The position numbers and the translations under genes were made by a program. Under the pieces are notes generated by a model. It worked only from the letters and a program-made list of their open reading frames with translations, made no database searches and had not been told where the DNA came from. Below are positions 9,756 to 18,974 of a stretch of 64,000 bases of DNA, piece after piece (position 1 is the first letter of the stretch; every line of letters begins with the position of its first letter). Source of the DNA: Nitzschia sp. DOCU1 (taxonomy: Eukaryota; Bacillariophyta; Bacillariophyceae; Bacillariales; Bacillariaceae); contig OX595993.1 of the NCBI GenBank assembly GCA_951394045.1, positions 1,736,001-1,800,000 of the forward strand. The letters run 5' to 3'.

Positions 9756-10643
9756 ATGGCAAGCATGCACGACCAGGAAACTCCATACTCGGCCGTGGCG
9801 GCGCCAGTGGACGGGCACTGTGTCCCCGCCCAGTATTTGTTCATGCCCGAAGCTCAGGACGTCTACTGGAATGACGATTTCTTTGATGAGGAGGAAGGTG
9901 TGATTGCCGTCTTTGACTTTGATTACGACAAGATGAATTCCTTCAATACGCAGATTCAAGCTGTCTCTCAGTTGTTAATGGTGACTGCCGGAGCCGCGTA
10001 CATGGGACTCTTTTTGGGCATGTTCGCGCCGATCATTGTAGTGGCTGTGTATCTCTTGTCGCTGGCTCCTTGTTTCTTGAGACTTCAAGTGCGGTGGGAA
10101 GTCGAGTCGAATCATCTGGCAATCACTCGAGATGGAATTCGATATGTTCAAGACAGACGAAAGAGTTGTTGGGGATTTGCCATGTGCGACAAGGGCAAGC
10201 ATAGCAAGACGGTGCCATTTGACAAGATTACGGACTGTGATATCATTGAACCGGCTGGAAATCAATATTTGTGTTTTCCTCGTATTCTATTTACGGTCAA
10301 TGTTGACACGGCGTCTTCTGGGGCCGAAGGAAATCGTCACGAACTTCGGATTCAAGGTTTGAAAGAGCCCCACAAGTTCAAGTCTCTGGTTTGGGCGATG
10401 AAGAGAGCACGGGATGTGACGGGTGGTGGATACGACGCGCCACGACCACTACAAATGGAAACGATGAATCGTCACACAATAAATCCCCTGACAAAGACGC
10501 AAAGCACGGATAGCAGTTCTTCGGGTGGAGTCAAGGGTTTGTTGAGAAGTATTCGGGATGAATTACGTATGAACAATCAACTACTTCAAAAGATGCAAGG
10601 ACAAACAAACGAGGCGACGCCGACCGAAGGTACTCTTGTTTGA
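9756..10643 (+). CDS. Two-helix membrane protein with a PH-like domain
   Basis: 295 aa. An acidic N terminus is followed by two adjacent hydrophobic segments (about residues 67-86 and 88-108) forming a hairpin, then a cytoplasmic region of about 115 residues. That region has the pattern of bacterial-type or membrane-associated PH domains: VRWEVESNHLAITRDGIRYV, a short Cys-containing turn, TVPFDKITDCDIIEP and a final alpha helix (KFKSLVWAMKRARDV). The tail is Ser/Thr-rich and ends with a basic-polar helix (GLLRSIRDELRMNNQLL) that may be a coiled coil. The arrangement suggests a membrane-anchored lipid- or protein-binding adaptor; this is inference from pattern. The start ATG at 9756 has another in-frame Met four codons on. 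Confidence 0.6.
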   Translation: MASMHDQETPYSAVAAPVDGHCVPAQYLFMPEAQDVYWNDDFFDEEEGVIAVFDFDYDKMNSFNTQIQAVSQLLMVTAGAAYMGLFLGMFAPIIVVAVYLLSLAPCFLRLQVRWEVESNHLAITRDGIRYVQDRRKSCWGFAMCDKGKHSKTVPFDKITDCDIIEPAGNQYLCFPRILFTVNVDTASSGAEGNRHELRIQGLKEPHKFKSLVWAMKRARDVTGGGYDAPRPLQMETMNRHTINPLTKTQSTDSSSSGGVKGLLRSIRDELRMNNQLLQKMQGQTNEATPTEGTLV

Positions 10644-10949
10644 GACATTCATCAAAGCGATTTAGTGTAACAGTTCGCATTGTATCGCATCGACGCCTCA
10701 TGACTGCCATAGATTTGTCGATCTCCAGCGAAAAACATTCATGAAACACTTTGGAGCAGACGAGACCATGTCACACAGAAAACTCTTATCGACACTGGTA
10801 CAGACGCCAGCTAACAATGTAAAGATTAAGTGTGAGCTCGACATTGATGAAGCTTATATACTCCATTTGCTGAGAATTGCTGGTTTCTTGGTTTGGCAGC
10901 AACTCTGCCATAGTTTGGGCCATCGCGGCGGTGCGCTGCCTAGTAGATC

Positions 10950-11496
10950 TCAACTGGTGGTGCTAATCAACTGAACATCGCTAGAGTCCACATGGCCTTC
11001 AGAGATCAACCCCTCTTGATCTTCTTCCCTGTCGCCTTCAGCTGACTGCTCCTGTTGCTGCTCGGAATGAAACAACACCGATGCCCGCATGTAGCCTGCA
11101 ATGGCCAAAATTGCGCATAGTACCGCAATCAATTCGAATTTCAATACATCGTGGAGACTTCCGTTACGGTATTCGATGCAATAACGGCTAGGTTCGTTAC
11201 AGGTCAAGCTAAAAGTCACTGTCATTGGATGGACAAGTAATTCATAGCGTAAGAACATGGACGAGTGAAGAGGGCAGCCATCCGATGAGCACAACTTACA
11301 AACATAGCCCACCACCAAGTATCATTTGAATATTTATTCCACTTTGACTGCGGCCTTGTGTTGCAACACATGATTCATCCATGCTAGAGTTGGCAATATC
11401 GCGAAGCAGCGGATCAAGAGCCGGGATATAATTTCGCCGTTGGGAGTGGCCGCCGGCGCGTGACAAGTTGTCATTGCTGTGTTGCCCGGTGTGCAC
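10950..11496 (-). CDS. Small single-pass membrane protein, two exons
   Basis: Exon 1 ends at 11300 and exon 2 runs 11208-10950. The donor GTAAGT (11299) and acceptor TTTTAG (11210-11209) bound a 91-bp phase-2 intron, and splicing restores one frame across stops that otherwise break it. Exon 2 encodes a polar segment with two Cys, a membrane helix (FELIAVLCAILAIAGYM), and an acidic Gln/Glu-rich tail. The frame is open to 11496, where it has GTG; the first in-frame ATG is 11382, giving 113 aa, unless an upstream exon exists. No family is recognised. Confidence 0.45.
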
Positions 11497-11585
11497 GCCG
11501 ATTCCCCCTGTCTTTAGGTGTATTCTTATTTTGCGTTCTTTTGTTTAGGTTATGGGCCTAGGAAGATTAACAAGTCAACGCTCTT

Positions 11586-12074
11586 TTACGCTCTTTGAAT
11601 AAAAGGGTAAGAGGCATTCTTATTTTGCCATGCTTCACTCAGGGTTAGGTTTCTTGTTTCCACGCGTGTAACCGAGAGAATAAACCTTATATAATCCTTG
11701 ATAAATTGGCGAACTTTATATAGACTCATACCTGGTAAGATCACCGCGAAGGTTCGTGCTCCCGATGCGCCAATATTACGACTTTCCAGATTGAGCTCGA
11801 GTACATTCGGCACCAGTCGAACTATCGACATGATCGTTTCCAAACGTTCGACACGAACAAACCCCCCGGTAAAACCCCCGTTCATGTAGAGTCTGTGGAC
11901 GCTTCGCCCAAAGTCCGGATTCGATCGTAGGAAAGCTTCCCATTCGTGTAATTCGTCGTCGCCTCTGATTGGAATCGTATCGACGACGCCTCCATACAAA
12001 GCAAACCTTTGTAGCATATTTAGTCCTCCAAAAGAGACAATCTCTAGGATGATGTCGTTTGGTAGAGACGCCAT
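11586..12074 (-). CDS. F-box-like protein with leucine-rich-repeat start
   Basis: 162 aa. The N terminus (ASLPNDIILEIVSFGGLNML) has the LP..I..EI..F pattern of an F-box, the SKP1-binding helix bundle that links targets to SCF ubiquitin ligases. Residues 85-115 (VLELNLESRNIGASGARTFA) look like one leucine-rich repeat. The protein then ends in a short non-repetitive tail, so compared with F-box/LRR proteins it is short. A GTATGA site near 11730 might be an unused or missed donor. The start context (ATG at 12074) is unambiguous. Confidence 0.5.
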   Translation of the reverse strand: MASLPNDIILEIVSFGGLNMLQRFALYGGVVDTIPIRGDDELHEWEAFLRSNPDFGRSVHRLYMNGGFTGGFVRVERLETIMSIVRLVPNVLELNLESRNIGASGARTFAVILPGMSLYKVRQFIKDYIRFILSVTRVETRNLTLSEAWQNKNASYPFIQRA

Positions 12075-12733
12075 GGTGTGTTGTAGTAGTTGATAATGGT
12101 GTGATTGTACCGTTGACTTTGAGAAAGAATGATGAGAGTCTCGACTTTTGAGTGCGCGCGTGATTCGTTTGTCATTGGTGTGCCTGAACTCGAGATCTCG
12201 TGGAAAGCGACTTTTCCTTTGATAAGCCGTATCTTGATGATATTAAAGCCTAATATATTCATATATGCCGATTGATAAAAACCCAGACCCAGTTCCTCTC
12301 GATTAACGAGGCTAGCGACTTTTGATTTGATTCGTGTTGTTGCGTGTACTTGGAATATTGGCAACTGTGATCTATTACGGTTGGTTCGAGTTGCTATGGC
12401 AATTTTGATATGCCCAAGGCGAGGCGGGCGAGGTAGGTTTCACGATTAGTCGGTTTCAAGCCACCGCGCGATTCGCTCGTTGATAAATTTAGATATCGAC
12501 GTCGTAGCGTGCTCATTGTTTCCGATCTTGGAACGACTTTGGCTAGACAATCCACTACTAATCGAACTACATAGTCAGTCTTGTCTATTCCGTGTCCCGC
12601 TGTCGGCTGGGAATCGGTATCTTCAGTATACAATCAGTCGTTTGTAGTCTCTCTCATCAAAGTCTCGTTTCATTTCGTTTTGTTGTCAAACATCGTCGTC
12701 GTCCCTCGACGCTCTATTTGTCTTCGAATCAAC
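12075..12733. promoter_or_regulatory. Divergent 5' region, F-box and MYND genes
   Basis: 659 bp between divergent starts. A minus-strand 79-codon frame (12394-12633) has coding-like composition (DKTDYVVRLVVDCLAKVV; ETYLARLALGISKLP) but begins with TTG. It may be an exon or relic, and I could not connect it to another exon. Confidence 0.35.
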
Positions 12734-13381
12734 ATGGATGGACAGCTCATCTTCCAGGGAAGAAACCGCGACGAGATACTTGATCGTATCATCGTCGTGC
12801 AGGCTTGGCCTTCTTTCTACCCTGACCAGACTCTTACTTCGTTCAGTTCACCCGAAGCGCGGATGATTGTCGAATCCATCACCGCATCGCCGCCGGTCGA
12901 CCCCCATGGTGCCGACTACTTCACTTGTCAACACTGTGAGAGAGTTAGTGGCGTGCGTCTCCGTTGTTGCCACGAGTGCAAAACGGGCTTTTGTTCTCGT
13001 CGTTGTTTTCGAGCCCACCGCCGCCTCGGTAATTGCGAGGCTGTTTCGGAATGGCCGCCTTTACTTCCACTCACTTGGGTCCAACTGAAGGCTCTAGACG
13101 GGCTCCCTTTTGAGTGTGGCGAGTTGGTGGTTCGGGTTATGTTCAGGCTCCCTCACCATCGCTATCCAGACTTTCTCTGCAAAGATAGAGATGGAAGGAT
13201 CAAGACGCTACAAATCCGTGCGACTGTGCCAGAGTCCCATGGACTCTGGAATTTGCGTATGGGCGCCATCCTTCGTTGGCAATTTCCGACCTGGTCTGTT
13301 GTTCCCCGGTTCATGCTCTACGGAGTAGGCGGTTGTGTCATCTATACAGATGATCTACCCTACCTCACTGTAGAATACTAA
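12734..13381 (+). CDS. MYND-type zinc-finger protein (215 aa)
   Basis: Residues 65-101 carry the MYND-like cysteine pattern: CxxC, CHEC, FCSRRC, then His and a final Cys. MYND fingers mediate protein-protein contacts in chromatin and signalling proteins. The remaining C-terminal 110 residues (a LPFECGELVVRVMFRLP block and a Trp-rich segment) match nothing I recognise. The frame is open upstream to 12581 with a TTG; ATG 12734, preceded by AAC, is the first proper start. It is tail-to-tail with the SET gene, 38 bp between stops. Confidence 0.65.
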   Translation: MDGQLIFQGRNRDEILDRIIVVQAWPSFYPDQTLTSFSSPEARMIVESITASPPVDPHGADYFTCQHCERVSGVRLRCCHECKTGFCSRRCFRAHRRLGNCEAVSEWPPLLPLTWVQLKALDGLPFECGELVVRVMFRLPHHRYPDFLCKDRDGRIKTLQIRATVPESHGLWNLRMGAILRWQFPTWSVVPRFMLYGVGGCVIYTDDLPYLTVEY

Positions 13382-13419
13382 CTATTCAAATTATTTTAGA
13401 CAATTGACTAGTCTTACTA

Positions 13420-14241
13420 CTAATAGTCTTTACAGTTTCTACATAGGCAATCGAATTGTTCACGTTCGTTTCCGTAGTCCACGAACAGTTCTTCTCCTCG
13501 TTCAATCGCCCGGCGTGTCACGACTAGTACATGGGCTTTGCCATGTTCATCTTTCCACTCTTCGAAGCCGACGTTAGGCTTCGACTTGGGCCCTCGACAA
13601 CAATGGTTGATGTAGGCGGCTTTTGTTGTTTTGTAGGGTACAATGTAGGCCTGTAGATGCCTAAACTTGTAGATAAAACCGCTAGCCCGTTTCGGCTTTC
13701 GTTTGCTCACCTTGCCTATGTACCTAGCGATGGCCATCTTATCTTGCAACCTTGTCGTTGCGAACAAACCATCGCCAACTTCTTCCCCGAGACTCGAAAT
13801 CCTACGCTCGAGACGACGCTCTCGTTTGACCGGGCCTTCGATAAAATCTCGAATGCATGTACAGTTTTCTGGCTTGGGGTCGGTGCAGGCTTCCATCGTC
13901 TCTAAGCCCATGCATCGACCGACAGCCATTTCCGGTTGTTGCGTCATTCGGGTCGATTGTCGACGAGTCGGTACAGGTGCTTCGATCGGCTCTGGTACCG
14001 CCATTGGTCGCGCACTCCCTTTTTTGATCCGTTCATCGACAATTCGATGGAGGATCCGCCTCTTCTCCTCCGTGGGTCGATCCACATAGTTTCGCAAGGG
14101 TGACCGACTGTGGATTGTAAAATAATAATCTACTTCGTCGTCCGTTGCTCGTAGAATTTTATTTACCCCACGAATACTTAGTCTGCTTGGTTTCACTGAT
14201 AACAGTTGCTCGAGGGAAAGTACTTTTCTAGTCGCCGTCAT
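13420..14241 (-). CDS. SET-domain protein methyltransferase
   Basis: 273 aa. The C-terminal half is a SET domain: GDGLFAT (156-162, SAM-binding loop), AAYINHCC followed by PNVGF (the NHxxxPN pseudoknot motif) and ELFVDYG (251-257). It is followed by a short post-SET cysteine cluster (CLCRNC, 265-270) that would bind zinc with the NHCC cysteine. The N-terminal half is basic, with CTDPKPENCTCIRDF resembling a reduced pre-SET element. Such enzymes methylate lysines of histones or other proteins with S-adenosylmethionine. No localisation signal other than basic clusters is visible. The family call is secure; the substrate is unknown. Confidence 0.85.
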   Translation of the reverse strand: MTATRKVLSLEQLLSVKPSRLSIRGVNKILRATDDEVDYYFTIHSRSPLRNYVDRPTEEKRRILHRIVDERIKKGSARPMAVPEPIEAPVPTRRQSTRMTQQPEMAVGRCMGLETMEACTDPKPENCTCIRDFIEGPVKRERRLERRISSLGEEVGDGLFATTRLQDKMAIARYIGKVSKRKPKRASGFIYKFRHLQAYIVPYKTTKAAYINHCCRGPKSKPNVGFEEWKDEHGKAHVLVVTRRAIERGEELFVDYGNEREQFDCLCRNCKDY

Positions 14242-14445
14242 CGTAGAACCTGTGATAGTTAGACTTTGCTACTGTTGTCTTGTCGTTGTGAAGAGATGAA
14301 TGGAATGAATTTATTTGTGCGTTTGTGATGATTGAGCGTACCAAAGCGTACCTTAGTTTCGCCTAAATTAGTACTCTGGACTCGATCGATCTCCTCCAAA
14401 AGAGCGTAGTCGAGTGATTCAATGACATAACTCCCGCCAAGCGTT

Positions 14446-14553
14446 ACGTTCAATGCGCCGGGCGTCATTCTCTTCCCTATAATATCTTTAGACACACATA
14501 CGTTCAATGCGCCGGGCGTCAATCTCTCCGCTATAATACCTACGATCACACAT
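14446..14553. repeat. 54-bp tandem duplication
   Basis: Two copies with period 54, both starting ACGTTCAATGCGCCGGGCGTC (14446 and 14500), about 80 percent identical. They lie upstream of the SET gene. A minus-strand frame across them (14259-14597) repeats TPGALNV but begins with TTG, so coding is not supported. Confidence 0.7.
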
Positions 14554-14920
14554 CTTTTCGAGCGTTGGCCGGCCCTATGTTCGTCACAAGATACCAAGCT
14601 ATGGTGTTGTCGGTAAGTGGGCAGTTGATCTATTACCGTTCTAACTAGAAAGATTTGACATTACGACACACTAATAAATTTTACTACTGTGCTAGTACAG
14701 TGAAGATGGCACCCCGGGTGCGACGATTCGTCGTCATTCTTCTTCACGCTAATGGAAGCCAGTAGTAATTCGTAGTCTCTAATCTTGGTCGAGATTGGAT
14801 GGGTACAGCGTCGTCGTCATCGTAGTTCTCACGTCGTTATCGTTGTTTCTCAAAAAACCGACACAGTCTGAGTCGGAGTGATGCCAACGATCGACGGCAC
14901 CCAACTAGTCGGCGATGTGA
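14554..14920. other. Intergenic, nothing recognised
   Basis: Space between the SET gene's upstream region and the 3' end of the 904-aa gene. No supported gene or motif. Confidence 0.35.
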
Positions 14921-17712
14921 CTAGTCGGTGTAACTGTCGTCACTGTCAGATGAATATGCCCATTCATCATCGACGTCATCATCAAACGAAATGTCTTCCA
15001 CAGTCTCCAAACTATTCCGAAGCGCTAGTTGTACTTGTTCCCTTTCCGACATATCATGAATTGATCGGTGGGTACGCCCATGACGAAAAGGAGAAGGCGG
15101 TGCTGCTGAAACGAGTGTCTTGTTTGGAAAACACAAGGTCTGTTGCTTCAAGGACTTCGTCGCTGTGCCGTCCTTGTTCGTCAAAAGAGAGGCAGTTTCG
15201 AGGACATTCTTGTGACGTTTGGCCTGCGTAGGAACGCCAGGAGTCTGCGTAGATCGACTGGCTGACTTGCGTTTGTCAATGGTGGACTTGATCTTTGCCT
15301 CAATTGAACGCTTTTGCTCGTTCCTCATTAAATGAGTAAGAGCATTAGGCTCGGCTGCAACAGAAGACGTGATGACAGGCATCTTCGCAACGAGAGGAAC
15401 GTCACCAGGATCAACAGTCACAATCGATGGCAAGTTGATGGAGCTTGTGGTTGCGACGGGTGGCATCTTGGTGTCCAGAGGTGGAATCTTGGTGTCGAGA
15501 GACGACTCGACTGAGGCTACAGTCGACAGTTCTCCGTTGCTGTCTTTCTCATAGGGCACCGGCACTTTGTCACTTTCTTCGGTATCGAGAGACGTCTTGG
15601 CTTGACGCCAAAGAAAGGAATAGGCTGTCTTCTGCTTGCCACGAAGAACTTTGAAAATGTTAGCAGCTTTTTCACTGCCGCCACACGCTTCTCCGGCTGC
15701 AGCGACTGACGGGTATGTAGCAAGGACGTCGCCTGTCTTAGGGTCCAACTTTTGAACTGGCACTGGAGCCAAAGATCCTCCGCTAGACTTGGGAGCGTCT
15801 TGAAGAGATTCAGGCCCGCCCATATTCTTCCAAAGTCTTCGAAAGAACGAAATTGCAGTGACCCCCATGGCTTGGTTATCAACCAACTGCGCGGAATGAT
15901 ATTTTTGGGCTTCAAGCAATGAATCCAACAATCCTGGTTCCGATTTGAATTCTGCGCAATGTAGCAGATGTTCGAGGAGCGACGTCACGAACATCGGGGG
16001 TGACCTTTTGAAGGTCGTTTCCGAGTAAAAGAATCGACTTGCGGGACTTTTCTTGTTGTAGCAGTGGATACAAGCGAATCCCGGAAATCCGATCGGATTA
16101 GCCTGGCCCTTGCGCGGTTGTGCATCCAGTTCTCTGAAACCGACAACCCGTACTTGAGAAAACAACTGAAACCAGAAATCGGTGGCGTAAGAACGATCCT
16201 CCGGTCTAACGAGAAGTTTGAACACAGCTGATTCGGTATCTGCCGCACTGTTGGAGTCTCGCATAAGCACGGTAAGATGAGTGTTATCCACACCAAATCG
16301 AATACCGTCGTCAGTGTCGACCATCCCAAGACCCTTTGCAGTCTCACTCCAATATGTCGGCGTGTTTCCCGAACTGAAGTGCCTGACACGACCCGGATCT
16401 GCCAACAATCGCTCGTATTCCGACTTCAGATCGCTTGGAAGCTTCTTACAAACTTTGAAATGCTGGTTCGAAAACGACTGAAAGGAAGAGGTCATCGTCT
16501 TGATTGATTTAGAAAATACAGTACGCAGACAATGGCAACAACGAAAGCCAACTCTGCCCCTTTTGATCATTCCAAAATTTTGCTTGTAGAAGGGTGTCTC
16601 GACGGTGAACACCTCCAAATTCCTACCGGAGAAACAGGCCAACGGAGGAAGAACAAATGAGTCATTGGCCATTGCCAAAGGTCGTGGTTCAATGATGATG
16701 GGAGGCCCCATAAGAAGGTGGTCCAAACCAGTCCAAGGTTCTTTGCCTTGGAATCTAGTATCGACTCGGAGGTCCAAAGGTGGATCAAATCGACCTCGAA
16801 AACGACATATAATACCCGTGACTTTCAGTCGGTTATAATGTGCCATGAAGTAATCAACAGAGAATTCATGATCAAACTGGGAAGTAATTGATGCCCATTT
16901 CTGTCTCTCAGGTCCACTGTACATCTCACAGAGCCAAACCAGTTTGGCACGTTCTTCTGGATCAAGCATGCTCTGCCGATCAGAAGATGCGGCATGCGCC
17001 GCAGCTCTAGCCTTTCCGATTCTCTGTACCAAAGATTCCGGGACGTCTGTAACAAGAGCAGAGAGACAGCTTTGATGAATCCACAAACTAGATGAAAAGT
17101 TGCAAGTCAGATCACACACTTACTGCGTTCTCGCATGAACTGCTCGGCAGTATCTCGATTCCATTTCTGATACGACTTTGGACCGAACGACATCATTGTC
17201 ACGGACTGTGCTAGGACAAAACCGTGATCGAAGAATACTGCATCAAGTGCAATGTGTAAAAAGAAATGATCGGCGCACGAGACGTAGATCATGTTCCAGA
17301 CCGAATACAGGGCTCCACCAACTCCTTTTGGCACGGCGTGGTGTCCTTCGACGTTGAAAACGTAGTTTGGATCATCGGGATCATTTGGTGGATCATCGGG
17401 ATCTATTTGACATGAGATGTACATAGATAGAATGCCGTAGATTCCCTCCTTGACACATGACGATAACGAGAAGTCATCATCCGGGTCATTGGCTCTCAAC
17501 AAGACTTGATGTAGTTTCTGGAGATTCAACAGGAATCTACATGTCTCGAGAAAGTCCAATATCAAGAAGTCGATCAAAAAGAGGCGACCATCATCGCGAT
17601 GGCGAAACCATGACTGAAAGTGCTCAACAAGAACAAGCGGCAAGTTCGTTTCGAACAAACGAGCATCGTAAGGTGATTGATCGAGAGAAGGATCAACGTT
17701 GTAGACTTTCAT
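14921..17712 (-). CDS. Large zinc-cluster protein of unknown function, two exons
   Basis: Exon 1 is 17712-17124 and exon 2 is 17046-14921. The intron has GTAAGT and TTACAG ends and phase 1, and gives 904 aa. No named domain is recognised. Two related Cys/His units stand out: VGFRCCHCLRTVFSKS...HFKVC and PGFACIHCYNKKSPAS...HLLHC. Each has CxxC, a basic-hydrophobic stretch, then His and Cys, a pattern that could bind zinc. A segment around KLDPKTGDVLATYPSVAAAG is of the kind seen in NUMOD-type helix-turn-helix repeats. The C-terminal third is Ser/Thr/Lys-rich and disordered, with basic clusters and an acidic end (DDDVDDEWAYSSDSDD). I infer a nuclear DNA- or protein-binding factor. Exon 1 also contains a DPDD tandem. 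Confidence 0.65.
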
Positions 17713-17772
17713 TCTGTCAAGACAATAGAATAATGTGTCAGTTTTACATAGAAGTCGACGAGCAAAAACAAT

Positions 17773-18215
17773 GAAGAGTAGACATCACCATGGTCGTTCT
17801 TGCGTCGGCAAGAATCATCCATGGCGCAAGGAATTGACGCTTGCACGAGCAAATCACACATTGCAAAAAACAACAAGGCGTCGAAATCAGAATAGCGAGT
17901 CATGCAAACGATGCATGAACAGACGATGCATGAACAGATTCAACGAGAAGCAGAAGAGTAGACATCACCATGGTCGTTCTTGCGTCGGCAAGAATCATCC
18001 ATGGCGCAAGGAATTGACGCTTGCACGAGCAAATCACACATTGCAAACAACAACAAGGCGTCGAAATCAGAATAGCGAGTCATGCAAACGATGCATGAAC
18101 AGACGATGCATGAACAGATTCAACGAGAAGCAGAAGAGTAGACATCACCATGGTCGTTCTTGCGTCGGCAAGAGTCATCCATGGCGCAAGGAATTGACGC
18201 TTGCACGAGCAGACA
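17773..18215. repeat. 180-bp tandem repeat, about 2.5 copies
   Basis: Copies begin at 17773, 17953 and 18133 (GAAGAGTAGACATCACCATG). They are nearly identical, with single-base differences such as one in the poly-A run and one in the AAGAATCATCC block. Each full copy also contains a doubled 15-bp CGATGCATGAACAGA. The period is a multiple of three and leaves an open plus frame of repeated 60-residue basic units (17735-18226), but the only start is a short-context Met and the differences change amino acids. I regard it as a repeat rather than a gene. It sits 60 bp upstream of the 904-aa gene's ATG, in its promoter. Confidence 0.85.
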
Positions 18216-18621
18216 GAACACGCTAGCACACCTGAAACGACAGAGTCTTTGCTAATGCATCTCTCCTTACCTGGTATAGTCGATAATCAAAAGAAAATAT
18301 AGGAAATGAGTCGGCAAGTACTTGCTTGCTGCTTGACAATACTCCATGAAAAATATGTGAATGGTGTGGTTTTTCAGTCCTTTGCCGATTGCGAGAGACA
18401 ACTTGATCCAAAAAATGAAGACGCGCCAGGATTTTTCCGCGCGCACGAGAGTTCTCTATACCTCATTCATTTGGCGGTCCTTCAAGGTCGACCTCGCGCC
18501 TTGAACTCGTGTCTTGAACCCGTGACCCGTTTGTCTACTTGTCGCCGAAGAGATCGCAAATATGTGCTATTATTTTACTTATCATACATGCATTGACAAA
18601 GCTTTTTTAAGACGACCTTAA

Positions 18622-18921
18622 ATGTCACCACGTATGTTTGGACGAACGAAAAGTGACGATTTGGAGGCTAAAAAGGGCTTCAGACGCCACAATAATGCGA
18701 TTGATTCAAGATACATCGAGATCGATGAAAGAATCAGAGGCAGAAAAGGCTCATCTGGAGCATCACAAAAAACAAACGCCAAGGTACGGCATTGTGCGGC
18801 TTTGTGTCGTTGCTTGTGGCTTTGATCGTCGCTTGAGATCTCATCTCCTGCAAAGCAGCGGGCCAAGAGGAAAATCCAAAGCTTTAAGCCGACGCCAGTA
18901 CTGCCAAGAATGTCAAAGTGA
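18622..18921 (+). CDS. Possible small basic protein, two exons (74 aa)
   Basis: Exon 1 is 18622-18783 (donor AAG|GTACGG) and exon 2 is 18859-18921. The acceptor is a tandem AAGCAG, so use of the first AG (exon from 18856) adds one Gln in frame. The protein is strongly basic (SRYIEIDERIRGRKG, then RAKRKIQSFKPTP) and lacks known motifs. It would end 53 bp from the stop of the UNC93-like gene, tail-to-tail. The evidence is a spliced frame only, and an alternative reading of the same DNA is a last exon of the UNC93-like gene. Confidence 0.3.
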
Positions 18922-18974
18922 CCGTCAACAAGGCCTACGCGACCATGAAGCATCTTCCTCTGACTTATCTTGAC

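Noticed and set aside
8651..9874. 407-codon plus frame
   Set aside because: Antisense of the glutaredoxin gene, which has clear conserved domains on the minus strand.
14259..14597. 112-codon minus frame with repeated TPGALNV
   Set aside because: TTG start; the repetition is explained by the 54-bp tandem duplication.
17735..18226. 163-codon repeat protein
   Set aside because: Openness follows from the 180-bp period being a multiple of three; differences between copies change residues and no domain is present.
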